A stretch of DNA of 64,000 bases from contig NC_020291.1 of NCBI RefSeq assembly GCF_000340885.1, positions 4,401,001 through 4,465,000 of the forward strand. The letters run 5' to 3'. Each line of letters opens with the position of its first letter. Positions within the stretch are counted from its first letter, which is position 1. The notes below the pieces were generated by a model, which had not been told where the DNA came from, searched no databases, and saw only the letters and a list, made by a program, of their open reading frames with translations. Shown piece by piece: positions 8,558 to 17,045 of the stretch. Position numbers and translations under genes: made by a program. The DNA comes from Clostridium saccharoperbutylacetonicum N1-4(HMT) (GTDB lineage Bacteria > Bacillota > Clostridia > Clostridiales > Clostridiaceae).

Positions 8558-9976
8558 TTAAATTCCTAAAGGTTGTATTATGAACTTAGACATTTCCACT
8601 CCATCTGGTGACATTACATGCACTGAACATCCTGTACATGGGTCAAAAGAGTGAACAATTCTTAATAATTCAACTGGCTGTGTTATATCTGCTATGGTTG
8701 TTCCTATTAAAGCTTTTTCAATTGGTCCAACATTACCACTATCATCCATTGGTGATGCATTCCAACAAGTTGGAGTGATAATTTGATATTTTGATATCTT
8801 TGAACTTGCTACTGATACCCAATGTCCTAGTGCTCCTCTTGGTGCTTCTGTTAGTCCAATTCCACTTCCTGAAGCTGGAGTCCCTATATCAGTATATCCA
8901 CTTTTATTAACTTGTATTTGATCAATCCATTTACTAAGATTATTTGCAATCTTAGCAGTTTCAATGTATCTTGCCATATGTCTATCCATAACTGATACAC
9001 CTTTTTTATAATCTCCACTTATCCATGCCCTTGCTAGTGGACCTGCTTCATAAGGTTGTCCATTATATCTTGGTGCCTTAAGCCAAGTATATGCTCCTGA
9101 TTTTCCATAACTTGGCGTTGTACTTCCAGAAGCTGGATTTGTTCCTGACTGTGATGAGTACCATGAATGACCTACGTATTCTTTAATATTATCTTGACTA
9201 AAGCTTCCTATAACCCCATTAGTTACAGTACCTTGTGGGAATAATTTAGTTCCATTTGTATCTGTATCAAACACACCATATGCGATTAAATTGCCATAAC
9301 CTTTTCCTATCTTATAATAATCACTATACGTTGATGCCAACTTATTAACATCAGCTTGATATGTGTCTGTAATAAAAGTTGTTATTTCGCTTAAATTGCT
9401 TTTAAACTTAGTTATATCTACTGCTGAAGGTATTGCAGTTACACCACCTGGAACAATAGAAGCAGCGTGTGGAAGTTTTCCACCAAATATTGCTCCCATT
9501 TCATGAGCTTTTCTTCTAATTGATAATGCTTTTATGTAATTATCAACTAAAGTTTGGTTATCAGTTGAATCAAATCTGTAGTCTTGACCATACGTTGGAG
9601 TCCATGGATGTGATTGTGGACCTTTAACATAATCCATTAATGCTAAATGGTAGAAATGTAATATATGATCTGAAATATAATTTGATCCTTGTATAAGGTT
9701 TCTTAGAAGCATTCCTTGTAAATTGGGAGTAAATTTAGCTGCTTGTTCTACTGCTTTTGCTGAAGATATTGCATGGGAGACAGGACATAATCCACATATT
9801 CTTTGTGTTAAAAAAGCTGCGTCCTTTGGCACTCTATTTAAAAGAAGATTTTCAAAATCTCGATAAAGCCCTCCTGAAGCTTGAGCTGCAGTTACAGTAT
9901 TACTTGAGTCAAGCGTTACATTAATCTTTAAATGTCCTTCCAATCTTGTAATTGGATCTAATGTTATTGTACTCAT
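8558..9976 (-). CDS. [NiFe] hydrogenase large (catalytic) subunit
   Basis: This 472-residue protein binds the Ni-Fe site. The two CxxC motifs are RICGLCPVSH (about 61-70) and DPCTGCSVH close to the C-terminus. After that His comes an extension of about 18 residues (VMSPDGVEMSK...), the substrate of the maturation protease. It is shorter than the 550-600 residues of proteobacterial group 1 enzymes, with the middle part compacted. It has no signal peptide and would be exported bound to the Tat-targeted small subunit. It lies 101 bp downstream of the small-subunit gene. Confidence 0.96.
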   Translation of the reverse strand: MSTITLDPITRLEGHLKINVTLDSSNTVTAAQASGGLYRDFENLLLNRVPKDAAFLTQRICGLCPVSHAISSAKAVEQAAKFTPNLQGMLLRNLIQGSNYISDHILHFYHLALMDYVKGPQSHPWTPTYGQDYRFDSTDNQTLVDNYIKALSIRRKAHEMGAIFGGKLPHAASIVPGGVTAIPSAVDITKFKSNLSEITTFITDTYQADVNKLASTYSDYYKIGKGYGNLIAYGVFDTDTNGTKLFPQGTVTNGVIGSFSQDNIKEYVGHSWYSSQSGTNPASGSTTPSYGKSGAYTWLKAPRYNGQPYEAGPLARAWISGDYKKGVSVMDRHMARYIETAKIANNLSKWIDQIQVNKSGYTDIGTPASGSGIGLTEAPRGALGHWVSVASSKISKYQIITPTCWNASPMDDSGNVGPIEKALIGTTIADITQPVELLRIVHSFDPCTGCSVHVMSPDGVEMSKFIIQPLGI

Positions 9977-10077
9977 TTATATCATCCCTTTCGTCTGAAC
10001 TTGCTAATTTAGTAGCCATTTATGTTAAGTAAATAACTTCAATCATATCTTTTTTATTGCTTAAATTTCAGTTACAT

Positions 10078-11070
10078 TTATCCTTTTTTAAGTGTAGCAC
10101 CTGACACAGTATCTACTTTAGTTTTGTCTTTTTGGTTTTTTTCATTGGACTCTTCATCATTATTTGCTTTTTTAGTGGCACCAGAAACAACATCTATTAA
10201 TGGATTTGTAGGAAAAGCTGGATTTGCACACCCCATACATGGCTGATTTGCTGCTATACAGAAACTAACTCCATTATTCCATTTCATGCTAGGACATACA
10301 TTTGAGCATTGAGGCCCTTTACATCCTATGGATCCATAACATCCATATATACCCGGTTGTTTTACCTTTTCTTTTCCTCTTCTTTCGCATTGTTTGTGAA
10401 CTGTAGTACCATAATATTTTGTTGGTCTATTATTTGAATCTACAGCTGGTGCTCCTATTAAAATAAGGTCAAGTAATGTTTGTACCATAACTGTTGGATG
10501 AACTGGGCATCCTGAAAGATTTATTACAGGATTGGTTGTTTTACCACTTAACACTGTTGATACTGATTTACACCCAGTTGCACTGCTTGCACCTGATACT
10601 CCACCAAAGGAAGCACAAGTTCCAGCTGCCACCACATATTTTGCCATAGGTCCATATTTTAATACAGCTTGCTCCATCGTTAATGGAGAACCATTCTGCT
10701 CACCAATTATACAATAGTTTCCACTTTCACCTGTTGGCACTGCACCTTCAACTACAAGTATAAATTGTCCATTATAAGTGGTAGCACATTCTTCAAGAGT
10801 ATCCATTGCAGTATTTCCTGCTGCTGTCATAAGTGTAGTATCATACTTTAAACTAATTTTGCTTGAAAGTACATTATCAATAGTAGTTGGATTAGTAACA
10901 TTTAACGTTGAAATTGTACATCCTGAACAACCTGATCCATTTAACCATATAACTGGTGGATCTGTTTCTGCTGCAAGTACTGTATTCACTCTATCCATAT
11001 CTAAATCAATGTTTAGAGCAACTGCTGCTGCTACAGACCATTTTAAAAATTCTCTTCTGCTAATTTTCAT
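10078..11070 (-). CDS. [NiFe] hydrogenase small subunit with Tat signal and double flavinylation-type tail
   Basis: This 330-residue electron-transfer subunit begins with a twin-arginine signal (SRREFLKWSVAAAVALNI, probable cleavage near VLAA at about residue 35). Cluster ligands are visible: GCSGCT, GTCASFGG and GCPVHP for the proximal site, then HKQC, YGCYGSIGC, QCSNVC and CIAANQPCMGC for the distal and medial sites. The usual C-terminal membrane helix is absent. In its place is a hydrophilic Lys/Glu/Asn-rich tail bearing DVVSGAT (293-299) and DTVSGAT (320-326). Both match the Dxx(S/T)GAT site at which ApbE attaches FMN to the Thr. No FMN-binding domain surrounds them. First gene of the locus. 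Confidence 0.95.
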   Translation of the reverse strand: MKISRREFLKWSVAAAVALNIDLDMDRVNTVLAAETDPPVIWLNGSGCSGCTISTLNVTNPTTIDNVLSSKISLKYDTTLMTAAGNTAMDTLEECATTYNGQFILVVEGAVPTGESGNYCIIGEQNGSPLTMEQAVLKYGPMAKYVVAAGTCASFGGVSGASSATGCKSVSTVLSGKTTNPVINLSGCPVHPTVMVQTLLDLILIGAPAVDSNNRPTKYYGTTVHKQCERRGKEKVKQPGIYGCYGSIGCKGPQCSNVCPSMKWNNGVSFCIAANQPCMGCANPAFPTNPLIDVVSGATKKANNDEESNEKNQKDKTKVDTVSGATLKKG

Positions 11071-11118
11071 AATAATACTCCCTTTTGTTATTTTTTATAT
11101 AATTCCATGCACGGTTTT

Positions 11119-11132
11119 ATAACATATGTTAT
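11119..11132. promoter_or_regulatory. Perfect 14-bp palindrome at the hydrogenase transcription start
   Basis: ATAACATATGTTAT is self-complementary and lies just downstream of the predicted -10 box, about 49 bp before the small-subunit ATG. The position suits a repressor operator. The regulator is not identifiable here. Confidence 0.45.
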
Positions 11133-11139
11133 TGTATTG

Positions 11140-11168
11140 ATTTTACCATAAATTTAATATATATCCAA
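11140..11168 (-). promoter_or_regulatory. Predicted promoter of the hydrogenase locus
   Basis: On the minus strand a -35 TTGGAT (11163-11168) and a -10 TAAAAT (11140-11145) are separated by exactly 17 bp. The -35 is weak (3 of 6 matches to consensus), in keeping with a need for an activator. The start would be near 11133. Confidence 0.5.
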
Positions 11169-11199
11169 TATATTGTTAAATTATACATAAAAATCCTTG

Positions 11200-11243
11200 G
11201 AATTTGCTGAGAGTTTGCTGAGAATTTGCTGAGAATTTTCTAA
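11200..11243. repeat. Four 11-bp iterons upstream of the hydrogenase promoter
   Basis: The units GAATTTGCTGA, GAGTTTGCTGA, GAATTTGCTGA and GAATTTTCTAA follow one another without gaps. The first three differ by one base and the fourth is degenerate. The 11-bp period is about one helical turn, so bound proteins would lie on one face of the DNA. The array is 32-75 bp upstream of the -35 box, where activators bind. No gene lies in 11,071-11,447; besides these sites it contains only the terminator at 11,346. Confidence 0.65.
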
Positions 11244-11345
11244 AAAAATACGTTCCACATTTTCCTATTTCACCTTTTTTTCTTATATCCTTTAAAAATT
11301 TAAGTCAAATTACTTAGCCTTGATATAGAAATTAAAAGCAAAGAA

Positions 11346-11379
11346 AAAAGTGCTCCATCCGACTAAGATAAGCACTTTT
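11346..11379 (-). terminator. Rho-independent terminator of the methyltransferase gene
   Basis: AAAAGTGCT and AGCACTTTT form a 9-bp stem. On the minus strand the stem runs into further T residues, as expected for a terminator 70 bp after the methyltransferase stop. Confidence 0.75.
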
Positions 11380-11447
11380 CACTCTTTTCATAATTATTCA
11401 TTTAAATATAAATTACTTCCAATTCGTCATTGTCATTATCCTAAAAA

Positions 11448-12071
11448 TTATCCCTTCCTTACCATAAACTCAATTGCCTTTTTCTCATTTCCATACTTTA
11501 AAACACAATTTTCTTCACAAACCTCAATTACAAAATCACTAAAATAAAAATTAATCTCTTTTTTAGTGAAAAACCTCTTATATCCAGCCTCTGTTAAATA
11601 GAAATTCTTTTCTATTTCTTCTCCACATCCTGCTCCAAAATTAAAATCATTTATAGAGTTCACTCTTCCAATTAAGCAGCCCTTAGGTTTTAATACTCTT
11701 CTTGTTTCTTTAATTATATTTTTGGTTGTTTTATCATCAAAATAATGAAGAGATAAATCTGCTATTATAAGTCCAGTACTTCCATCATCAAAAGGTAAAG
11801 TTTTAGAAATATCCATTTGAATTGTTTTTGCTTCTGGTATAGCTTCCTTTAATTTCTTTAAAGCTTCTTCTGAATAATCACACGAAATTACCTTATACCC
11901 TTTTTCACTTAGATATAAAGTATCTGCTCCTATCCCACAGCCTAAATCAATTATTTCTTCTTTCCTGTATTTCTGCAAAGTATCTGCGTATTTATCTAAC
12001 CACAAATCATAGGATGGTTTCTTTACTATTTTATTTTTATAAATATTATCCCAAAACTTTTTATTCTCCAT
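11448..12071 (-). CDS. Class I SAM-dependent methyltransferase
   Basis: The 207 residues have the Rossmann-fold methyltransferase pattern: motif I EIIDLGCGIGADTLYLSEKG, an acidic residue at the end of strand 2 (VISCDYS), a motif IV-like segment (LIIADLSLHYF) and a post-motif (RVLKPKGCLIGRV). The family is close to the Methyltransf_11/25 (UbiE/TehB-like) group. The substrate cannot be predicted. It is a single-gene unit with its own terminator. Confidence 0.85.
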   Translation of the reverse strand: MENKKFWDNIYKNKIVKKPSYDLWLDKYADTLQKYRKEEIIDLGCGIGADTLYLSEKGYKVISCDYSEEALKKLKEAIPEAKTIQMDISKTLPFDDGSTGLIIADLSLHYFDDKTTKNIIKETRRVLKPKGCLIGRVNSINDFNFGAGCGEEIEKNFYLTEAGYKRFFTKKEINFYFSDFVIEVCEENCVLKYGNEKKAIEFMVRKG

Positions 12072-12119
12072 TAACTTTCTCCTATTTGTTCTTTTTATAC
12101 TTGTAACTATAACAAAGAA

Positions 12120-12701
12120 CTATATATAAACAGATTTTAATTTAGAAATTGTGTGATTTATTATAATTCTCACTTTCTTCACCTCTACTAGTTCCCATTC
12201 CATCAAAAATCTTATAAAACCAATATTCTTACTTTCCCCAATTTTTAACAATAACATCTTAACTACTTGTCTATTAGTCTGCTTTAAACGTTCTATTAAA
12301 TTTTCCGCACCAATTTCATTTACTTTCAAAACTAAACTATATAATTCGTCTACATAATAAGGCTTATAGGTTTCCCAGCCTCTTTCTGAAAAAACTATCA
12401 TAGGCAATCTTCCATTATAATAAATCTCTAAATAACCATTTACAATCATCCAATCTATGATTTTTGTAATTTCTTCGATTGTCAACATATTGTAGTATCC
12501 ATAACTAGGACACTGATATAATCCATTTTCTAATACTTTTTTATCTTTAGATCCTTTAAGTATTTTTGCCAGCATTGTTCTCCCTGCAGAGGCGATAATT
12601 TCATCTGCTGCTCTAAGTATATTATTTATATCTTCCTTTGAAGGATTCTTTTGTCCTGTTAAATCACTTAAATTATATCTAACTCTAGGCTTTCTACTCA
12701 T
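12120..12701 (-). CDS. RQC-minor-type winged-helix DNA-binding protein
   Basis: Residues about 25-115 resemble the RQC winged-helix domain of RecQ helicases (AGRTMLAKILKGSKDKK, then YGYYNMLTIEEITKIIDWMI and YLEIYYNGRLPMIVFSERGWE), without any helicase domain. The C-terminal part is charged and helical. A longer frame starts at 12728, but the ATG at 12701 follows an AGAGGTG site, so I use it (193 residues). Function is unknown; DNA or RNA junction binding is an inference from the fold. Confidence 0.75.
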   Translation of the reverse strand: MSRKPRVRYNLSDLTGQKNPSKEDINNILRAADEIIASAGRTMLAKILKGSKDKKVLENGLYQCPSYGYYNMLTIEEITKIIDWMIVNGYLEIYYNGRLPMIVFSERGWETYKPYYVDELYSLVLKVNEIGAENLIERLKQTNRQVVKMLLLKIGESKNIGFIRFLMEWELVEVKKVRIIINHTISKLKSVYI

Positions 12702-12813
12702 TTTCCACACCTCTTTATGACATTCCATTGCTATATCTTAAATTATAATATCTTCTTCTTTAAATTTTGCAATTTTTCATATTGCTCAGATTCACTATAT
12801 AATTTATACTACT

Positions 12814-13923
12814 TTACAATTCCAACTCTAAATATTTTAATCTTCTATTTACAAAATCTATATCAAATTTTCTATACATTTGGCTGGCTGCCCAGATTTT
12901 CATACTTTTATATTCTGGATGTGACGCATTTCCCATGATTTCAAGAAATTCTTCATATCCTGGTATTCCTCCAACATCCTCTGGTGCTCCATCTCCAAAA
13001 CCATCCACACAAAAAGGATGATTTCTATTATAATCAACTATTTCACCTTCAAATATAATTTCATGTTCCCAGCCATCTCCAAAATCATACGAATATTTTA
13101 TTATTTTCTCATCTTTTATATAATCCCTAATATAAGCTTCTGATTCCAAAACCACTTTACAACCTGGATTATATAAATCAATTTCATCTTCATATTCACT
13201 AATAATTTTTAATTCTCGTTCACCTTTTTCATTTATAATATCAAAATCATGTAAATGACAATCCTTCCAATCAAAAGCAATCTGAAGGATTTTATGAAGT
13301 TTTTTAAAATTAATATCAACTGGTGTTACTATTCTTCTTTCAGCAGTATAGCCTCCTAAATCTAGCTTTACTAATAAACTATTAGCCTCACACTTAATTA
13401 CAGACTCTCCATAAACTTCTTTTAGATCTTCTAAAATTAATTCACAAGGATGTTCGTAATTAGATTTATCTGTCTTAATAAGATCATAATTTAATTTTAT
13501 TGAAATTTCCTCTTGATAAACATTATCCAGGTCTAATATATCTTCAAAGAGCCCTACTAATTCACATGCTTTATTTAATCTTGCTACATATTTATGACCG
13601 TTTGTTTTAGTATAAACAGTTTCCCCAGCATCACTTAAATACTGTTCTATAATTTCTTCTCTTATTTTTAACTGCTTAAGGCTTCTTTTAATGCCTTGTA
13701 GAATTAGTTCATCTATTTTCAAAAAATCCTTTGATTTAAGACCAAAAAGAACAAATCCAAATCTATTTTTGTCATTTACCACTATTACCGCTTTTCTTCG
13801 CTTAATCTTAATCAAATTAGCACTCCAAGAGAATAACTCTTTCTCTTCAATGCCTCTCTTTTGAGTAATTGGTTCAATCTCATCTTGTAATTTTTTTGTA
13901 CAACCTATAATCATCTTCTTCAT
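12814..13923 (-). CDS. Plasmid pRiA4b ORF-3-like protein with N-terminal DUF6933-like domain
   Basis: The C-terminal half (about 170-360) has the pRiA4b ORF-3 pattern: LHKILQIAFDWKDCHLHDF, YSYDFGDGWEHEI and CVDGFGDGAPEDVGGIPGYEEF. The N-terminal part (about 1-130; KLQDEIEPITQKRGIEEKEL, KAVIVVNDKNRFGFVLFGL) resembles the DUF6933 domain. Both families are found on plasmids and in accessory regions and have no proven activity. It is 24 bp downstream of a small basic protein gene and likely cotranscribed with it. Confidence 0.75.
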   Translation of the reverse strand: MKKMIIGCTKKLQDEIEPITQKRGIEEKELFSWSANLIKIKRRKAVIVVNDKNRFGFVLFGLKSKDFLKIDELILQGIKRSLKQLKIREEIIEQYLSDAGETVYTKTNGHKYVARLNKACELVGLFEDILDLDNVYQEEISIKLNYDLIKTDKSNYEHPCELILEDLKEVYGESVIKCEANSLLVKLDLGGYTAERRIVTPVDINFKKLHKILQIAFDWKDCHLHDFDIINEKGERELKIISEYEDEIDLYNPGCKVVLESEAYIRDYIKDEKIIKYSYDFGDGWEHEIIFEGEIVDYNRNHPFCVDGFGDGAPEDVGGIPGYEEFLEIMGNASHPEYKSMKIWAASQMYRKFDIDFVNRRLKYLELEL

Positions 13924-13947
13924 CCCCTTCTAACCTTCATATTCATC

Positions 13948-14304
13948 TTAAAAGATTGAATCCCCTTGCACATAGTCTTCATACTCCCAAAACATATATT
14001 CATAATCATCATATATGCTGCCACTTAATCTATCTTCTCTTAATTTTTTTCTTTTCTCAATAAGTTTCTTTTGTGCCTCAAGGCTTTGCTTCAATTGTGT
14101 CACATATTCCTCTTCTATTTTATACCCTAATAAAGTTAATTCCTTAACAGCACATAATTTATCTACTGCAAAGTGTTTACTATATCCTTTAATCAAGTTC
14201 TTTCCAGCATACTCTGTTACCCAAGCTTTAGCCAACAACAATCTTGATTCTCTTTTTATTCTTTTATGCCTTGGAACACCAAAATTCCTTTTTATTTTTT
14301 TCAT
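13948..14304 (-). CDS. Hypothetical basic protein upstream of the pRiA4b ORF-3-like gene
   Basis: I do not recognise this 118-residue protein. The N-terminus is strongly basic (KKIKRNFGVPRHKRIKRESR), the middle is helical with many Lys/Glu, and the C-terminus is acidic and aromatic (YDDYEYMFWEYEDY). The GGAG ribosome site lies 6 nt before the ATG at 14304, so the ATG four codons earlier is not used. The tight spacing to the next gene suggests a two-gene unit. Confidence 0.65.
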   Translation of the reverse strand: MKKIKRNFGVPRHKRIKRESRLLLAKAWVTEYAGKNLIKGYSKHFAVDKLCAVKELTLLGYKIEEEYVTQLKQSLEAQKKLIEKRKKLREDRLSGSIYDDYEYMFWEYEDYVQGDSIF

Positions 14305-14527
14305 ATTAATCTCCAAAATTTTTTTGTACTTTTAAACACAATTCCTTCATTAAATGTCCCAATTTTATCAAAAATAATTACTTAATTATATCACATCTAT
14401 CAAATTGAGTTGTTATAAGCTTCTAGATAAAAGATAAGTCATTGTAACAAACAAGAATATATGTTTGCATAAAATTCTTTCTTTATGGTCAAAATTAAAA
14501 CAACAACTACTTGGAAGGAGTTTTGAT

Positions 14528-15400
14528 ATGGATTATAATAAAATTGAAGATGCAGTATTTAAAAAGGCCATGGAAATCTTCAAAGATAGCGCCTCAGAAT
14601 TTTTTGATTTAGATTTAAAAATAATTGCGCCAGCAGAAACAGAAATTAAAAGCATTGACATAAAAACTAATGTAATGGATTATTTATTTTATACATCTAA
14701 TGGTAATTACTTACATTTTGAATTTCAAACAACTAAAAAGAAAGATGATTTATCAAGATTTTTATATTATGATGCCTCTCTATATTATAGAAATCAAATT
14801 AATATAACTACCATAGTAGTTTATTCTTCAGAAATTACTGATGCACAAACTCATCTAAATTGTGGGTCAATTAAATATGATATAAAATCATTTTATATGA
14901 AAAACCTTAATGGAGATGAAAAATTGCAAACAATAGAATATAAGGTGAATAATAATATAGAATTAACTCAACAGGATATTATAACTCTAAGCTTTATACC
15001 ATTGATGAGCAGTAAAAAGAGCAAAAGCGAAATTACTTTAGAAAGTATTGAGATAGCAAAGAATATTCAAGATAATGATAATAAAAACAATTGCTTGATG
15101 CTACTTTATGCTTTGTTTGATAAATTCGGTGACGATGTTTCAAAGAAACGATTTAAGGAGGTTGTTAGCATGACAGAAGTAGGAAGAATGATTTATGAAG
15201 AAGGTGTAGAAAAAGGTATTGAAAAGGGCATTGAAAAAGGAACATCTGAAATATTAATAAAACAATTAATAAAAAAATTTAAAATGGTACCAGAAGAATA
15301 TAAAGAAAAGATAAGAAGCTTACCTCAAGATGTACTAGAAGTTATAGGAACTGAAATATTTGATATAAATTCAATTGATGAACTGAAAAAATATTTTTAA
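14528..15400 (+). CDS. Rpn/PD-(D/E)XK transposase-like nuclease family protein
   Basis: The 290 residues match the Rpn-like group of PD-(D/E)XK nucleases found in many copies in clostridia. Likely catalytic positions are NVMDYLFY (Asp) and YLHFEFQTTKK (Glu-x-Gln). The C-terminus has the family's short repeat (EKGIEKGIEKG). The ATG at 14528 has a perfect AAGGAG site 7 nt upstream; an earlier in-frame ATG at 14465 has none. RpnA-type proteins nick DNA and promote RecA-independent recombination in E. coli; that role is only inferred here. Confidence 0.8.
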   Translation: MDYNKIEDAVFKKAMEIFKDSASEFFDLDLKIIAPAETEIKSIDIKTNVMDYLFYTSNGNYLHFEFQTTKKKDDLSRFLYYDASLYYRNQINITTIVVYSSEITDAQTHLNCGSIKYDIKSFYMKNLNGDEKLQTIEYKVNNNIELTQQDIITLSFIPLMSSKKSKSEITLESIEIAKNIQDNDNKNNCLMLLYALFDKFGDDVSKKRFKEVVSMTEVGRMIYEEGVEKGIEKGIEKGTSEILIKQLIKKFKMVPEEYKEKIRSLPQDVLEVIGTEIFDINSIDELKKYF

Positions 15401-15408
15401 GATAAATT

Positions 15409-15444
15409 TAAACTGCAACAGTCAAACAAAACAGTTGCAGTTTA
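15409..15444. terminator. Hairpin between convergent genes (bidirectional terminator candidate)
   Basis: TAAACTGCAAC and GTTGCAGTTTA form an 11-bp perfect stem between the stop codons of the nuclease (plus) and the 2H phosphoesterase (minus) genes. U-runs are weak on both sides. Confidence 0.55.
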
Positions 15445-15504
15445 CCATAAAAATCCATCTACTTCCCGATATAAAATTATATACTTTCCTTATTTAAAGA
15501 AAAC

Positions 15505-16014
15505 TTATTCCAACTCAAATGAAAATTCGATTGTAGAATGTTCCATAATATCAATACTTTCAATATATATTTTATCAATTATGATTTCAAAACTTTCGTC
15601 TAAGCTTCTTAATTCATCAAGAACTTTATCAAACTCACTCTCTTTATGTAATCTACCTACAGTTAAATGAGGACAATATGTTACTTTCGTAAATAAAAAA
15701 TGCTCTAATATTCCACTGTATAATTTATCATGCAGCTCAATTATATTGTCATTTCCCTTCTTTACATTAAGAAACAAATACCCATCTCTAAAATCTCCTG
15801 TAAAATCCTTTAATTTAACATTAAACTTTTTTACTCCTTTTAATACCTTATTAAAATGTAATTTCAAATCATCTGTTGATATATCACTATCAAATGGAAA
15901 AACAATAGTTATATGTGGTTCAATGCAATTTGCAAGTGGATCATACTTTTCTCTTATACTTTTAATAATATTAATATTATCGAAATTAGGAAATAAAATT
16001 ATTGCTCTTTTCAA
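15505..16014 (-). CDS. 2H phosphoesterase / 2'-5' RNA ligase-like protein
   Basis: Two H-x-(T/S)-x motifs define the 2H family: EPHITIVFPF and CPHLTVGRLH. Members cut or form 2',5'- or cyclic phosphodiester bonds in RNA or nucleotides. A GTG at 16023 overlaps the AAGGAG site, whereas the TTG at 16014 is 7 nt behind it, so a TTG start (169 residues) is more likely. The gene stands alone and its substrate is unknown. Confidence 0.82.
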   Translation of the reverse strand: MKRAIILFPNFDNINIIKSIREKYDPLANCIEPHITIVFPFDSDISTDDLKLHFNKVLKGVKKFNVKLKDFTGDFRDGYLFLNVKKGNDNIIELHDKLYSGILEHFLFTKVTYCPHLTVGRLHKESEFDKVLDELRSLDESFEIIIDKIYIESIDIMEHSTIEFSFELE

Positions 16015-16186
16015 AAAAATCACTCCTTATGATCATTTGATTTTTTTAATATCTTAGTATCTAAAGATAATGTTTTATATAGAAGAATTGTAGTGTTTTT
16101 CTTAAAATTAGTCACTCTCAACTATTAAAAATAAACTGAAAACTAATTGTAGCTTACAACTACTTATATTTAATCAATTAAAAGAT

Positions 16187-16727
16187 TTAGAAGTCTTTTA
16201 ATTTTATCTTTACCATATCACCATTAATTAAGTTATGCCAAACAATTCCCTCTATCCCACAATTGTTACCAAACTTAGATTTCTGTTAAAGAAAAGAAAT
16301 CAAAAGAATTATAAACTCTATTTAGTTCATCTTCTTTGAATATGTACGAATCCCTTTCCAAAGCATATCCATCTGCACTTAATCCACATTTAAAACATTT
16401 AAATGTATGAAAATAAACTCTAAAAAATAATCTTTCTTCTAATGTTGAACAATATCCTTCTTCAATTTTAGGACATCCTTTTGGCCAATATATTATTGTT
16501 GGCCAAAAGGTCTCTCTTCTTCTATAATTACGTTTTTCTAAAACTCCCAACGTTTTTTGTGTATTAAGAGCTTTTTGGTCAATACAATAGGAACCAGCTT
16601 TTTCGAAGATACTATTATTTAAGATACTTACATTTTCAATAGAAGTAATTATTCCATTATTGATTGACATCCATTCATCTATTGATGGTATTACTGTGAT
16701 TTGATCATTTAGAATAATTCTTTTCAT
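16187..16727 (-). pseudogene. Hypothetical protein gene, probably frameshifted near its 3' end
   Basis: The open part (16275-16727, from an ATG behind a GGGGG site) encodes 150 residues that I do not recognise, with a C-x2-C pair (FKCFKCGLSADG) and an aromatic middle (ETFWPTIIYWPKGCP). It stops at TAA after FFSLTEI. In the +1 frame the reading continues without a break for 30 more codons (SKFGNNCGIEGIVW then HNLINGDMVKIKLKDF) to a stop at 16187. This tail reads as normal protein with clostridial codon use, so a single-base change near 16277 probably truncated the gene. A hairpin at 16,176-16,204 overlaps the end. Confidence 0.5.
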
Positions 16728-17045
16728 TATTTCCCCCATCATATTATACTTTGTATTACTAACACTTTAAGCCACAATTCCCATTTATTTCATAATAATT
16801 TTATTTTTAGAGCTCTACATCTAATTTTATAACCAATTTCCTTAGCTATTCATACCTTTCATCTATGTTACAAGTTAGCATTTTTTTATCTTATAAAATC
16901 ACTTCAGCCCATATTGCAGTATTTATCCATGTTTTCTCCTCAACATATTGTTACTTAGCTTAACAATTCTTCTACTTCCTTCTCTGTCAAACTCTCTAAA
17001 ATTTCAATTCGAAGTGATAGTGTTTCATGACATTTAAATATAAAA
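16728..17045. other. Intergenic stretch with a possible gene remnant
   Basis: No complete gene is visible. On the minus strand, 16955-17045 reads open as FKCHETLSLRIEILE then SLTEKEVEELLS before a stop, which looks like the C-terminal end of a larger protein whose body is missing. It overlaps the end of the rhomboid gene in another frame. I see no promoter or RNA signal that I can support. Confidence 0.3.

Noticed and set aside
11200..11243. CRISPR-like or replication iterons
   Set aside because: Units are 11 bp with no spacers, and there is no cas or rep gene; the position before a promoter fits a regulator site.
14528..15400. Transposase of an active insertion sequence
   Set aside because: The protein belongs to a PD-(D/E)XK family sometimes named transposase, but there are no terminal inverted repeats or target duplications around it.
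16955..17045. Second Rpn-like nuclease
   Set aside because: Only about 25-30 residues of a C-terminal-like tail are open and the catalytic part is missing; too little to name.
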